Assembly: GCF_040939455.1 (NCBI RefSeq)
Contig: NC_134136.1
Location: 75,158,001 to 75,222,000 of the forward strand
From: Microcebus murinus
Lineage: Eukaryota; Chordata; Mammalia; Primates; Cheirogaleidae
Reading direction: 5' to 3'
DNA length: 64,000 nt
Position numbers and translations under genes: made by a program. Below are positions 32,499 to 45,800 of the stretch, piece by piece; position 1 is the stretch's first letter; every line of letters starts with the position of its first letter. The notes beneath the pieces are model-generated. The model was not told the DNA's origin. It searched no databases and saw only the letters and a program-made list of their open reading frames with translations.

Positions 32499-35400
32499 TT
32501 AATACCAGTTTGCTGGAGAATATATCTGGTGCTTGTTTTTCCATTCTTGGGATACTTCACTTAGTAGTATGGGTTCCAGCTCTAACCAGGAGAATATAAG
32601 ATGTGCTATATCACCATTGTTTCTTAGAGCTGAATAGTACTCCATGGTATATATATACCACATTTTATTAATCCATTCTTGGATTGATGGGCACTTGGGC
32701 TGTTTCCACAGCCTTGCAATTATAAATTGTGCTGCTATAAACATTCGAGTGCAGGTGTCTTTTTTGTAGAGTGTCATTGGATCATTTGGGTAGATGCCCA
32801 GCAATGGGATTGCTAGATCAAATGGTAGATTCACTTGTATCGCTTTAAGGTATCTCAATATTACTTTCCACGGAGGTTGAACTAGTTTGCAGTCCCACCA
32901 GCAGTGTAGGAGTGTTCCTCTCTCTCCACAACCACACCAGCATTTATTGTTTGGAGACTTCTTGATAAAGGCCATTCTCACTGGGGTTAAGTGATATCTT
33001 ATTGTGGTTTTGAAATGCATTTCCCTGATGATTAGAGATGTTGAGCATTTTTTCATATGTTTGTTGGCCATTATTCTGTCTTCTTTAGAAAAATTTCTGT
33101 TCAAGTCCTTTGCCCATTTTTAATGGGGTTATTTGATTTTTTCTTCCTGATTTTCGTGAGTTCTAAGTATAATCTAGTTATCAGTCCCTTATCGGATGCA
33201 TAGCATACAAAAATTTTCTCCCATTCTGTAGGTTGTCTGTTTACTTTCATGACTATTTCTTTGGCTGTGCAAAAGCTTTGTAGTTTGATCATGTCCCATT
33301 TATTTATTTTTGTTGCTGCTGTGATTGCCTTTGGGGACTCCTTCATAAACTCTTTGCCCAGGCCGATGTCTAGGAGAGTGTTTCCAACTTTTTCCTCTAG
33401 AGTTCTAATAGTTTCATACCTTAGGTTTAAGTTTGTTATCCAGCGTGAGTTGGTTTTTGTGAGAGGTGAAAGGTGTGGGTCCTGTTTTAGCCTTCTACAG
33501 GTGGCTATCCAGTTTTCTCAGCACCATTTATTGAAAAGAAATTCTTTTCCCCAGCGTATGTTATTGTCTGCTTTGTCAAAGATTAGATGGCTATATGAGG
33601 ATGGTTTTATATCAGGATTCTCACATCTGTTCCACTGGTCCATATTCCTATTTTTGTGCCAATACCATATTGATTTAATTACTACAGCTTTGTAGTATAG
33701 TTTGATATGCGGCATATTAATGCCTCCGATTTTGTTTTTGTTGCCTAGAATTGCTCTTGATATTCGGGGTCTTCTTTGGTTCCATACGAAGCGTAAAATT
33801 ATATTTTCTGTATCTGTGAAGAATGCTGATGGGATTTTAATAGGTATTGCATTGAATCTGTAGAACAGTTTGGGTAGTATAGACATTTTGATGATATTGA
33901 GTCTGCCGATCCACGAGCATGGTATGGATTTCCATCTGTTTACATCCTCTGCTATTTCCTTCCTCAGTGTTTCATAGTTCTCCCTGTAGAGGTCTTTTAC
34001 GTCCTTGGTTAAGTATATTCCTAGGTACTTTAATTTCTTTGTTGCTATTGGGAAGGGAATTGAGTCTTTGATTTGGTTCTCAATTAGATTGTTGTTGCTG
34101 TATATGAATGCCTCTAATTTCTGTGCATTGATTTTGTATCCTGAGACTTTACTAAATTAATTGTTCAGTTCTAGGAGTTTCTTCGTCGAATCTGTGGGAT
34201 TTTCTAGATACAATATCATATCATCAGCAAACAGTGAATGTTTGATCTCTTCTGCTCCTATTTGGATACCTTTAACTCCATTTTCCTGTCTGATTGCTGT
34301 AGCCAAGACTTCCAGCATTATGTTGAACAGAAGTGGAGATAGTGGGCAGCCTTGTCTGGTTCCAGTTCTAAGTGGGAATGCTTTCAATTTTTCCCCATTC
34401 ATTATGATGTTGGCTATGGGTCTGTCATATATGGCTTGTATCATCTTTAGGTATGTCCCTTCTATGCCTATTTTCTTCAGTGTTCGTATCATGAAAGGGT
34501 GTTGAATTTTGTCAAAAGCTTTTTCTGCATCTATTGAAAGAATCATGTGGTCTTTGTTTTTGCTTCTGTTTATGTGGTGAATTGCATTAAAGATTTACGT
34601 ATGTTGAACCATCCCTGCATCCCTGGGATGAAGCCCAATTGGTCGTGGTGGATTATTTTTTTGATAAGTGTCTGGATTTGGTTCGCTAAGATTTTGTTGA
34701 AAATTTTTGCATCTACATTCATTAGTGATATTGGTCTGTAGTTTTCTTTTTTTGTTGCATCCTTTCCTGGTTTTGCTATCAGAGTAATATTCGCTTCATA
34801 AAAGGTGTCAGGGAGGTTTCCGTTCTTTTCGATATTGTGAAATAGTTTTTGCAAGATAGGTACTATTTCTTCTTTGTAAGTGTGGTAAAATTCGTGTATG
34901 AAACCATCTGGACTGGGAATTTTCTTTTTAGGGAGATTTTTAATTGCTGTTTCTATTTCAGCTGTTGAGATTGGTCTGTTCAGGGAATCTATTTCTTTCT
35001 GGTTGAGCCTAGTGGGGCTGTGTGGTTCTAGAAATTTGTCCATTTCCTCCACATTTTCCGGTTTGTGTGCTTAAAGATTTTTGTAGTATTCATAAATTGT
35101 ATCTTGTATCTCTTTGATATCAGTTGTGATATCTCCTTTTTTGTTCCTGATGGAGCTTATTTGAGATTTCTCTTTTCTGCTTTTCGTTAGCTTAGCCATT
35201 GGTGTGTCAATTTTTTTTGTTTTTTCAAAGAACCAACTTTTTGTTTTAATAATCACCTGAATAGCTTCCCTGTTTTCAATTTCGTTTAATTCTGATTTGA
35301 TCTTGTTGATTTCACTTCTTCTGCTGGGTTTGGGTTGGTCTCCTCTTCTTTTTCCAGCTCTTTGAGTCGTTTCATTAGATTGTCTATTTGTGATCTTCTT

Positions 35401-36368
35401 GTCTTTTGGTTATAGGCATTTATGGAGATAAACTTTCCTCTCAGAACTGCTTTAGCTGTGTCCCAGAGGAGTTGATAACTTGTCTCTCCATTGTCGTTTT
35501 CTTCATAGAATTTTTTTATTTCTGTCTTGATTTCTTCATTTATGAAGTAATCATTTAGTACGAGGTGGTTTACTTTCCACGTTTTTGTGTAGAAATGTGA
35601 GTTTCTGTTAGGGTTGATTTCTACTTTTATTCCACTGTGATTTGAGAAGGTACATAGTATGATTTCTATTTTTTTAAATTTCTTGACATTTTTTTGTGTC
35701 CTAGGATATGGTCAATCTTAAAGAATGTCCCGTGAGCTGATGAGAAGAATGTATATTCAGTGGATTTTGGGTAGAATGTTCTGTAAATGTCAGTCAGACC
35801 CAATTGTTCTAGGGTTTTGTTTAAGTTCATTATTTCTTTATTGATTTTCTGTTGGAGGACCTGTCTCGTGCCATCAGTGGGGTGTTGAAATCTCTGGCGA
35901 TTATGTAGTTGCTATTAATCCATTTGCTTAGCTCCATTAAGGTTTGTTTTATGAATATGGGTGCACCTAAGTTGGGTGCATATATATTTAAAATTGTTAT
36001 CTCTTCTTGTTGAAGTGTGCCCTTCACCATTATATAATGACCCTCTTTGTCTTTCACTACTTTTGTTGGTTTAAAAACTATATCGTCTGAAATTAGAACT
36101 GCCACACCAGCCTTCTTTTGGCATCTATTTGCTTGGAATATTGATCTCCACCCTTTTACTTTTAGTCTATATGCATCCTTGCAGGTTAGATGTGTTTCCT
36201 GAAGACAGCATATACTTGGCCTGTATTTTCTTATCCATTCAGCCAGCCCAAGTCTCTTGAGTGGAGAGTTTAAGCCATTCACATTTATTGAGAGAACTGA
36301 TAGGTAAGGTAGATTACTGATCATTCTGTTGGGTTGGATGTGTTGCTATGATTTCTGTCTTGAGCCAT
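32499..36368 (-). pseudogene. L1-ORF2: L1-E ORF2 remnant
   Basis: The start codon at 36368 is kept, but a one-base loss in the AGCAACA run shifts the frame within about ten codons. The endonuclease then reads from 36324 ([20 protein letters not shown]) with QETHLT intact, while the GDFNTP site is changed to ARDFNTP. The reverse transcriptase persists in pieces: 34570-35052 has [10 protein letters not shown] instead of [10 protein letters not shown], and 34157-34546 has [13 protein letters not shown] and FADD. The C-terminal part at 32499-33104 keeps a Cys-rich knuckle ([18 protein letters not shown]). Several frameshifts and stops separate these parts, so no enzyme can be made. Confidence 0.93.
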
Positions 36369-36415
36369 TGTAATATCTGGCCTTTAATATCTTTGGGTTT
36401 TGGTTGTTTTTATAT

Positions 36416-37402
36416 TCATGGGTTATTATTATGATGTTCCATGCGTAATGCTGTTTTAAGTACTTCTTGTAGTGCTGGTCTTCTCTTGGAGAATTCTGTG
36501 AGCCTTTGCTTGTCTAAAAAAGTTTTTATTTCTCCTTCATATATGAAGCTTAGTTTTGCATGGAATAATATTCTAGGCTGGGAATTGTTTTGTTTCAAAA
36601 GAGTGAGAATGGGGCCCCTGTCTCTCCTTGCTTGTACAGTGTCATTAGAGAAGTCTGATGTTATTTGAATTGGCTTTCTGTTGTATGTTACTTGCTTCTT
36701 TTGTCTTATAGCTCTTAGAAGGGCCTCTTTAGTTGATACTTTGGTCAGTCTGATGACTGCATGTCTTGACGTCTTCCTGTTTGCATTGAATCTTCCAGGG
36801 GTCCTCTGAGCTTCTTGAACTTGTATATCACCATTTTGAGCAAGGCCTGGGAAATATTCCTCTATTATGTCTTCAAACAGCTTGTCCAACCCTTGAGTGT
36901 TGTCTTCTTCCCCTTCTGGTAACCCTATGACCCTCACATTAGGTTTCTTCACATAGTCTCACAGATTTTGTAGGCTTTGCTCTTTTCTCTTGTTTCTCTG
37001 CTCTATTTCTGTGACTGATTTATTTAATTGGAGGGTGTTATCTTCAAGCTCTGTGATTCTTTCTTCTGTTTAATCTACCCTGTTCTTGAGACTTTCCACT
37101 GTATTTCGTAGTTCCTTGAATTGATTCTTCATTTCCAGGAGTTCGGTTACACTTTTCTTCATTGTGTCTATTTCTTTTCCCGTATCCTGGAGGCTTTTTG
37201 TAGTTTCTTTATGTTGGTTATTGAGTTGTTGTTTCAGCTCAGTGAGTGTTCTTATGATCCAGATACGAAACTCCTCTTCTGTCATATTGGTTGCCTGATT
37301 TTGGTTGGTGTCCATTTCTAGGGAGCTGGTGCTCCTCTTTGGGGGTGTGTTTTCCATTTGGTTCTTCATATTTCCTGAATTCTTTCGCTGATTTCTTCCC
37401 AT
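36416..37402 (-). pseudogene. L1-ORF1: L1-E ORF1 remnant
   Basis: It begins MGRNQRKNSGNMKNQMEN at 37402 in the same frame as its end at 36416, about 329 codons. Two in-frame stops interrupt it. One is at about 37070, where a Gln codon (CAA) became TAA after KNRVD. The other is near 36960, where the Trp of the LWDYVKK motif became TGA. The coiled coil, RRM (NVRVIGLPEGEEDN) and C-terminal domain are otherwise recognisable. It cannot produce full ORF1p. Confidence 0.92.
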
Positions 37403-38909
37403 GTCAATTGGTTGTTGTTTCTTTCCTTAAGTTATTTTTTGGGTATTCACACACCTTGTTTAGTTTCTGAGGCGTTAGTTGGTGTCTTTGGGTGAAATTG
37501 GACCACTCCCTGTATATTGAGTCAGTGGGTGGCATGGAAAGGCTGTGGAAGATGCCATCCCTGTCAGTAGGTGGCGTTTGCTTGGAGGAACAGGCTATGC
37601 TGTTGATTTTGTGTCCTGTTATCAGCTCTTGTTCTGGGCGGAGCTGGGTTGGGTAAGCCTGACCTAGGCCATTAGCAGGGGTCAATGTTCTGTTCTCTGC
37701 TTCCAGGGAAAGCTGTCAGGGTGGGGCTGGAATGGTCCCGCTCAGCCAGAAAGTCTGGGTATGGGGGTGGAGCTGTCTGAGACCTGCAGTCTGGAGGGGG
37801 CCTCGCTTCTTTCCACCCTCCCCATCTCCGCAGCTACTCCTGGGCCTCTGACAGCAGGCCAGACCTCAAGCCACCAGGCCTCCCTGGACTGTGATGCTGG
37901 CAGGGAGGTTCCCTGCACAGGAACGCCACCTGGCTTGGGTGCACGGCCTCCTCCTGGGAGGAGGGTTGCCCTCTTGGACACCAATCCGCCCCTGGAGGCA
38001 CACACACCTCAGTAGGCTGTTGACGTATAACCCTTCTGTGCCCCGGGCAATGCTAGCCCTCGGTGCAGGGGATCTGGTCTGCAGGTCTGACCTCTGCGTC
38101 CCAGAGTTCAAACTGTGTCCACACCAGGGAGTGGAGTTCCAGTCCCAATTCACCCACAGGGAGTCCAAGCTGGATCTATGTCTCTCAGCCTCTGAGTCAG
38201 CACCGTTCTCCTGGGAACACCGTGCCAGCAGCACCTGGGAGGGCTGGCAGGTAGGTATCTCACAGTCTGAGTTCCCCTGAGTCAGGTGTAGGGTCCCAAA
38301 CGGGAACGTCCCATTCCCTGGAGGTGGCTCCGGCTGGTGGCTGTATTGTCTCTCTGGGCAGCCGCGGGTAGGGTCAGCGGAGGGGAGGAGGAGGCAATAT
38401 GGCGCCTCACGCGGCTTGGTTCTGTGCACATGGAGGTGCCCGGAGGAAGTTGGGAACCTGGTGCCATGTCTGCTACAGGCTCACCGCTGGCTGGCAGCAG
38501 TGGCGGTCTCTGGGCTGGTGTCTGCAGGTCTCTCCACCCGCTGGGGAGCCCACCAGCAGTCCCAAATGCAGGGAAGGGGAAACATCAAATCCACCTACCC
38601 TTGCCGCTGGTCTCCGGGATACTCCGGTGGTCTCAGCCTCCAGTTATCCTCCGCAGCCTCCTCCCTTGGAGTCTCCCGGGTTCTCAGGTACACCTCCTTC
38701 CAGCCCTTGTCCTCTGTATGCTCATCTTCTTGCTTCTTTCCTCTAATTTATGCTAGAATCTGTCTTTTCTGCAGAGACACTCTGTCTGGCGGTGTTATTC
38801 GTCCGCCATCTTGCTCCACCTCTCATGTGTTTTTTGTTTTCTTCTTTCCTGCAAACTCACATTTCTTTGAATTTTAATCTATGTGAATTCTTTGAGGATT
38901 AGCAATATG

Positions 38910-39810
38910 ATGAAAATAACTAATAATTCTAGATGAATAAAATATGAAGAACATATTTTTAAAATGCATCAATGAGCTGGCAAGTAAAGAATATGCAGAG
39001 GCTAAAAAGTGAAAATGAACACTTAGAAAAGTAAGTCTGTATGAAAGTCAATCCCTAGGCACTAGTTGTTTATTGCTCAATCTATACAAATTTGACATCC
39101 CTATATAGAAAGCTAAGATGCCAATCTACTTAAAATGAAATTTAAAAGATAAAGAAAATTAAGATGTCCTCACTAATCATGTTAATAAAATATTGAAATC
39201 TTGTTTTAGTCCTTAATGTCAGACAAGTTTTCATGGAACAGTTGTAACAGTAATCAAAATCATTTCACACATATTTACAAGAAACTACATATATGAATTA
39301 ATCATCAATTAATAAGTGATAAATTGATGACTGCCCCATACTGGTATAGCCTGTGTGGACCACATTGATGAAGCTAACCCATAGCCAGTTCTCCTCCCAA
39401 GGTGCATAAAAGAATGCACTCTTCATTCCCTTTACATTATGGGAGATACATATAAACTGGTTTTAGTGAGTGAAATGTAAGCACTTCCAGACTCAAGCAT
39501 TTAAAATCCTCTGCATGATCCTCTAGCTCTCTTCTGCTGTCTCATTATAGAGGACATGTGTTGAAGTGACAGAACCAAAAATTAGACAGCCTGATTGCTA
39601 AGTCACTTCATGGTGTACCCAAGAATTTCACCTGACTTACACTGTACCCACATGTGCAAGAAATAAAGCATTTTAAGTAACATAATTACTGCAGAATAGT
39701 GTAGCATTGCCCCACTGGATTCTATCCTACAAAAGCCAAAACCACAGATATTTACCCTGAACCATTATAGACATAATGCTAATAATGGTAGCAGACACAG
39801 AAGCAGCAGT
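38910..39810. other. Mostly unannotated DNA
   Basis: No gene is seen. About 39455-39690 ('gagtgaaatgtaagcacttc', 'gtgcaagaaataaagcattt') resembles a common old mammalian repeat whose family I cannot fix. Confidence 0.4.
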
Positions 39811-39814
39811 TACA

Positions 39815-40010
39815 ACTTTTATTGAGTCCTTACTTTTTGCCAAACATTGTGCTAAGCACTTGGCATACTTTAATTCTTCCATCTCCAGCACAATTCTATA
39901 AGGTAGGTATTATTAGTATCCCTCTTTTAATTTATAAGAAGCCCAAATTTTAGATGAATTAGGTAATTTCTCCAGGCTCTAAGTGCATTTAAGTTGTTCT
40001 GGCCGATAAC
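39815..40010 (-). mobile_element. MIR SINE, minus strand
   Basis: 'cttttattgagtccttactt', 'ttgtgctaagcacttggcat', 'ataaggtaggtattattag' and 'gaattaggtaatttctccag' follow the inverted MIR consensus. Confidence 0.75.
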
Positions 40011-40029
40011 ACATCTGAAATCTTTCTAC

Positions 40030-40160
40030 TCTTCAACACTGACTCTAAGAAATATTTATTCAGGGCCTATCAGGTGCCAGGCACTTAACTGCTGCATCCA
40101 TATAGTACAGGAAACAAAATGGGTTTCCTCACAGAGGCTAATGTCTAATTTCATACAACA
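40030..40160 (-). mobile_element. L2 3'-end fragment, minus strand
   Basis: 'aagaaatatttattcagggc', 'tatcaggtgccaggcactta' and a following 'tcctcacagaggctaatgtc' match the inverted L2 terminus. Confidence 0.6.
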
Positions 40161-41809
40161 CATAAAATCACACACAAATGTTCACACACACAATCATTTT
40201 TTCAAACATACTAACACATGGTGCTTCTTGGACCAGCTCACACACTCGCATATTTAAGATGCAACTGTTTATTCTTTTTCACTCATCAAATAAATCCCAG
40301 GAATTGGGAATACAAAGTCAAGAGAGGCCTTGACAGGGAAGCAGGGCAAATGTGCACCGCAGGATTTGCAATTCGGTTGGTAGACTGGAAGTCCCAGTGG
40401 GCAGCGACCTTCTTTAACTTCCAGTTCCCTTTCCTCCAGAAGAAGCATTATCTTTCCCTTCCCTACAGTGGTTATATACCATGCATGAGACCGGAGTGAC
40501 AAGTGAATAAGCTCTGGAGTGGTCCATTTGAGGAAAACTATGATAAATAAATAAGCAACTTTGGCCCTTGCATCCCAGACTGCTGGTGGGCTACCCAGCA
40601 GGAGGAGAGACCTGTGGACACCAGGCCAGAGACAGTCACCACCAGTGAGTGGTAAGCCTGTAGCGGACACAGCACCTCTGTGTGCACAGACCCGAGCAGT
40701 GCAGCTACGTTATTCCTCCCCCCTTCCCTAACCGCAGCTGCCAAGAGAGACAATATAGCCACCACCCGGAGGCATCACCAGGGAATGGTACCTTCCCTTT
40801 TGGGGTCCTTCAGCTGACTGAGGGGTACTCAGACTGTGAGCTCCCTACCCATCAGCCTACCCAAGTGCTACTGGGCCCATGACTCCAGGAATATGGGGCA
40901 GACCCTGAGGCTGGGAGACATCGAGCAAGCTTGGTATACCACGGGTGAATTGGGACTGGCATTCCTCTCCCTGGTGGGGTCAGGAATTGAAGTCTGGGGC
41001 CCAGAGGTCATACCTGCAGACCATATCCCATGCACCCAGATCTCCATTGCCCGGGGCACAGAAGGGATATTGGTGAACAGCCAACTGAGGTGTGTGTGCC
41101 TTCAGGGGCAGAGAATCATCTTTGAGAGCAACCCTCCTCTCAAGGCGGGGCCGTGTGCACAGCCCAGGTGGCGACCCTGCCCAGGGAACCTACTGGCCCG
41201 CATCACACCCACGGGAGTCCCGCTGGTGTGAGATCTGGCCTGCTGGTAGATGCCCTGAGGAGCTGCAGAATTGGGAATGTTGGAAAGAAGTGAGGCCTTC
41301 TCTAGACTACAGGTCTCAGACAGCCCCACTCCCACACACAGACTTTCTGACTGAGTGGGGCCATTCCAGCCCCTCCCTGAGAGCTTTTCCCAGAAGCAGA
41401 GAACAGAACTTTGACCCCTGCTAACAGCATTTGTGTTGCCTGAGGACAGGCTTAACCAACCCAGCTCTTCCAAGACTCAATCCAAGAACAGCATTCACTG
41501 AGGTGGGGAATAAAAGCACAACTGAAAGTCCCAGAACCCCACCCATAACCTGAGGCACTGGAGTGCCTCTCCAGGGAAACAAGAGCTGATTACAGGACAT
41601 AAAAACAACAGTGTAGCCTGCTTCTCTGAGCAAGCACCACCTACGGACAGGGAGGACATTCTGCACACCCCATTCACAGCACCTACTGAATCATGATACA
41701 GGGTGTGGTTGAATCTCACCCACAAACACCACCTACTGGCTCAGAGACTAAACAAGGTGTGTCATTACCCAAAGGAAAACCTAAAGGAAAGAAGCAACAG
41801 CTGATCCAG

Positions 41810-42812
41810 ATGGGAAGAAATCAACAAAGGAACTCTGGAAATATGAAAACTCAAATGGAAAGCACACCCCCAAAGAGGAATGCCAGCCCCTTAGAAATGG
41901 ACATCAACCAAAATCAGACCACTAAAATGACAGAGGAAGAATTTTTAGCGTGGGTTGTAAGAAAATTCAACGAATTGCAAGAAAAACTGGATAATCAATA
42001 CAAAGAAAACACAAAAAGACTCCAAGACCTGGAGCAAAAATTTACTAAGGAAATTGAAACAATGAAGAAAAGTCTAACTGAACTCCTGGAAATGAAGAAT
42101 CAATTCAGAGAACTACAAAATTCAGTGGAAAGCCTCAAGACCAGGGTAGATCAAACACAAGAAAGAATCTCAGAGATTGAAGATAACACCTTTCAATTAA
42201 ATAAATCAGTCACAAAGATGGAGAAGAGGAACAAGAGAAAAGACCAAAGCCTACAAGAGATGTGGGATACTGTGAAGACACCTAATGTGAGGGTCATAGG
42301 GTTACCAGGAGGGGAAGAAGAAAACACTAAAGGGTTGGACAAGCTATTTGAAGATATAATAGAGGAAAATTTCCCAGGCCTTGTTAAAAATCTAGATATA
42401 TAAGTTCAAGAACCTCAGAGGACCTGTGGGAGATTCAATGCAAACAGGAAGACGTCACAACATGAAGTCATCAGATTGACCAAAATATCAACTAAAGACG
42501 CCTTTCTACGAGCTGTAAGGTGAAAGAAGCAAGTTACATACAAGGGAAAGCCAATCCTAATAACGCCAGAATTCTCTACTGAAACTTTACAAGAAAGGAG
42601 AGAATGGAGCCCCATTCTCACTCTTCTGAAACAGAATAATGCCCAACCTAGAATCTTATTCCCTGCAAAACTAAGTTTTGTATATGAAGGAGAAACCAAG
42701 ACATTCTCAGATAAGCAAAGACTGAGGGATCACCAAGACAAGACCATCCCTTCAAGAAGTACTCAAAACAGTGTTACCCACGGATCAGCACAATAAACAC
42801 TCACGAATGTAA
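41810..42812 (+). pseudogene. L1-ORF1: L1-F ORF1 remnant
   Basis: The start MGRNQQRNSGNMKTQMES is conserved. The frame is open for 198 codons through the coiled coil and the beginning of the RRM (NVRVIGLPGGEEENTKGLDK) and then meets TAA at 42401-42403, where L1-A reads a Gln-rich IQVQEAQ segment. A further stop and a short deletion ('ctgagggatcaccaag') follow in the C-terminal part. Non-functional. Confidence 0.9.
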
Positions 42813-42851
42813 ATCTACTCAAAAGCAAAATATCAAAGTACAGAAACCACA

Positions 42852-45800
42852 ATGGCTCAAGAGAGAAAACAAAGCAACAAAGTTCAACCCAACATAATGA
42901 ACAGAAATCTTCCCTACCTATCAGTTATCTCAATAAATTTAAATGACTTGAATTCCTGAATCAAGAGACATAGGCTGGACAAATAGACAAAAAAATAAAA
43001 GCCCAGTTTCTGCTGCCTTCAGAAAAAATATCTAACCTGCAAGGATGCATATAGACTAAATGTAAAGGGGTGGAGAACAATATTTCAAGCAAATGGAAGC
43101 CAAAATAAAGATGGCATGGCAGTGCTGATTGCAGACAACTTAATTTGCAAATCAAAAAAAGTGATAAAAGACAAAGAAGGTCACTATATAATGGTGAATG
43201 GTACAGTTCAACAAGAAGACATAACAATTTTAAATATATATTCGTCCAACCTTTGTGCACCCAGATTCATAAAGCAAACACTACTTGATCTAAACAAATG
43301 GAAAACAACAACACTATAATAGTCGAAGACTTTAACACCCCACTGACAGCACAGGACACATCCTACAAAGAAAAAAATCAACAAAGAAATAATGGACTTA
43401 AACGGAGCTCTAGAACAAATGGACCTGACTGACATTTACAGGACATTAACCCCCAAAACCACTGAATATACATTCTTCTCATCAGCTCATGGGTCATTCT
43501 CTAAGATTGACCATATCCTAGGACACAAAGCATGTCTCAAGCAATTTTTAAAAAATGTAAATTATACCATGTATCTTTTCATATCACAATGGAATAAAAG
43601 TAGAAATCAACCTAACAGGAACTCTCATTTCTACACAAAGTCACAGAAACTAAACAACCTTCTACTAAATGACCACTTAATAAATGAGGAAATCAAGAGG
43701 GAAATCAAAGGATTCTTTGAACTATATGACAAAGGCAACACAAGTTATCAAAACCTGTGGGACACAGCTAAAGCAGTCCTGAGAGGAAAGTTTATTTCCA
43801 TAAATGCCTATATCCTAAAGACTAAAATATCACAAATAGACAACCTAATGAATCGTCTCAAAGAACTAGAAAAAGAAGAACATACCAACCCCAAACTCAA
43901 CAGAAGAACTGAAATCATTAAGATCAAATCAGAACTAAACAAATTTGACAACAGGGAAACCATATGGAAGATTAACAAAAAAAAAGTTGGTTCCTGGAAA
44001 AAATAAACAAAATTGACAGACCTTTGGCTAGACTAATGAAAAGCAGAAAACAAAAATCTCTAATAAGCTCCGTCAGGAAGAATAAAGGAGAAATTACAAC
44101 TAAAGAAATTGAAACAATGAAGAAAGTTCTAACTGAACTCCTGGAAATGAAGAATCAATTCAGGGAACTATAAAACAAAGTGGAAAACCTCAAGAATAGG
44201 ATAGATCTTGTATCTCCCACCGAGATAAAAGTATAATTTATAAATACTACAAAAGCCTCTATGCACACAAACTGGTAAATGTGGAGGAAATGGATAATTT
44301 CTTAGAAACACACAGCCTCCCTAGGCTCAACCAGGAAGAAATCGAATTCCGGAACAGACCAATATCAAGTACTGAAATTGAAACAGCAATAAAAAAACCT
44401 TCCTAAAAAAATGTCCTGAACCAGATGATTTCACACCCGCATTTTACCACACCTACAAGGAAGAACTAGTGCCTATGCTTCAGAAATTATTCTAAAACAT
44501 CGAGAAGGATGGAAACCTCTCCAACACATTATATGAAGCAAACATAACCCTGATACCAAAACCAGGAAAGGATGTAACAGAAAAAGAAAACTATAGACCA
44601 ATATCCTTTATGAATATAGATGCAAAAATTCTCAATAAAATACTAGCCAATCGAATCCAGGTGCTTGTCAAGAAAATTCTCCCTCACAATCAAGTGGGCT
44701 TAATCCCAGGGATGCAGGGATGGTTCAACATACGCAAATCTATAAATGTCATACACCATATAAACAGAAGCAAAAACAAAGCCCATATGATCCTCTCAAT
44801 ATACACAGAAAAAAGCATTTAACAAAATTCAACACCCTTTTATGATAAGAATGCTCAACAAAATGGGCATAGATGGGGCTTTCCTAAAAATGATAAAAGC
44901 CCACAGTGAATATGACAAACCTACAGCCAATATCACACTAAATGGGGAAAAATTAAAAGCATTCCCACTTAGAACTGGAACAAGACAAGGTTGCCCTCTA
45001 TCTCCACTTCTATTCAACGTAGTGCTGGAAGTCCTGGCTACAACAATCAGACAAGAGAGTGGAATTAAGGGTGTCCAAATGGGAGCAGAAGACATCAAAC
45101 TCTCACTCTCTGCTGATGACATGATATTATACCTAGAAAACCCCAAGGATTCAACCAAGAGGCTCCTTGAATTGATAAATGAATTTGGTAAAGTCTCATG
45201 ATACAAAATCAATACACAGAAATCAGAGGCATTCATATATGCCAACAACAGTACAAGTGAGAACCAGATCAAATACTCAATTCCCTTCAAAAGAGCAACA
45301 AAGGAAACAAAGTAACTTGAAATATATTTTACTAAGGAGGTAAAAGACCTCTACATGGAGAAGTATGAAACACTGAAGAAAGAAATAGCAGAGAACGTAA
45401 ACAGATGTAAGAATATACCATGCTCATGAATCGGCAGAATAAACATTGTTAAAATGTCTATACTACCCAAAGTGGCCTACAGGGTCAATGCAATTCTTAT
45501 CAAAATACCATCATCATTTTTCACAGATATAGAAAAAAATAATTTTACACTTCCTATCAAACCAGAGAAGACCCTGTATATAAAAATTAATCCTAGGTAA
45601 TAAAAACAAAATAGCAGGTATAAATTTACCAGACTTCAACTATACTGAAAGGCTATAGTAATTAAAATAGCTTGGGACTTGCACAAGAACAGGGACATCC
45701 ACCAGTGGAACAGAACAGAGATCTAAGATATAACACTGTCCTCATATAGCCAACTAATCTTTGACAAAGCAGTCAAAAATATACATTGGGGAAAAGAATC

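Larger units (their letters stand above)
32274..38822 (-). mobile_element. L1-E: full-length but inactivated LINE-1, minus strand
   Basis: This is a 6.5-kb copy closely related to L1-A and L1-G. Its 5' end (gtccgccatcttg inverted YY1-like site, 38801-38813) is on the right and the poly-T of its 3' end is on the left. The parts are 5'UTR 37403-38822, ORF1 remnant 36416-37402, ORF2 remnant 32499-36368 and 3'UTR 32274-32498. It keeps both 5'UTR blocks missing from L1-A. Several stops and frameshifts make it non-functional. Flanking 'tcatgttttttttt' (32240-32253) and 'tcatgtgtttttt' (38823-38835) look like a degraded TSD. Confidence 0.93.
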
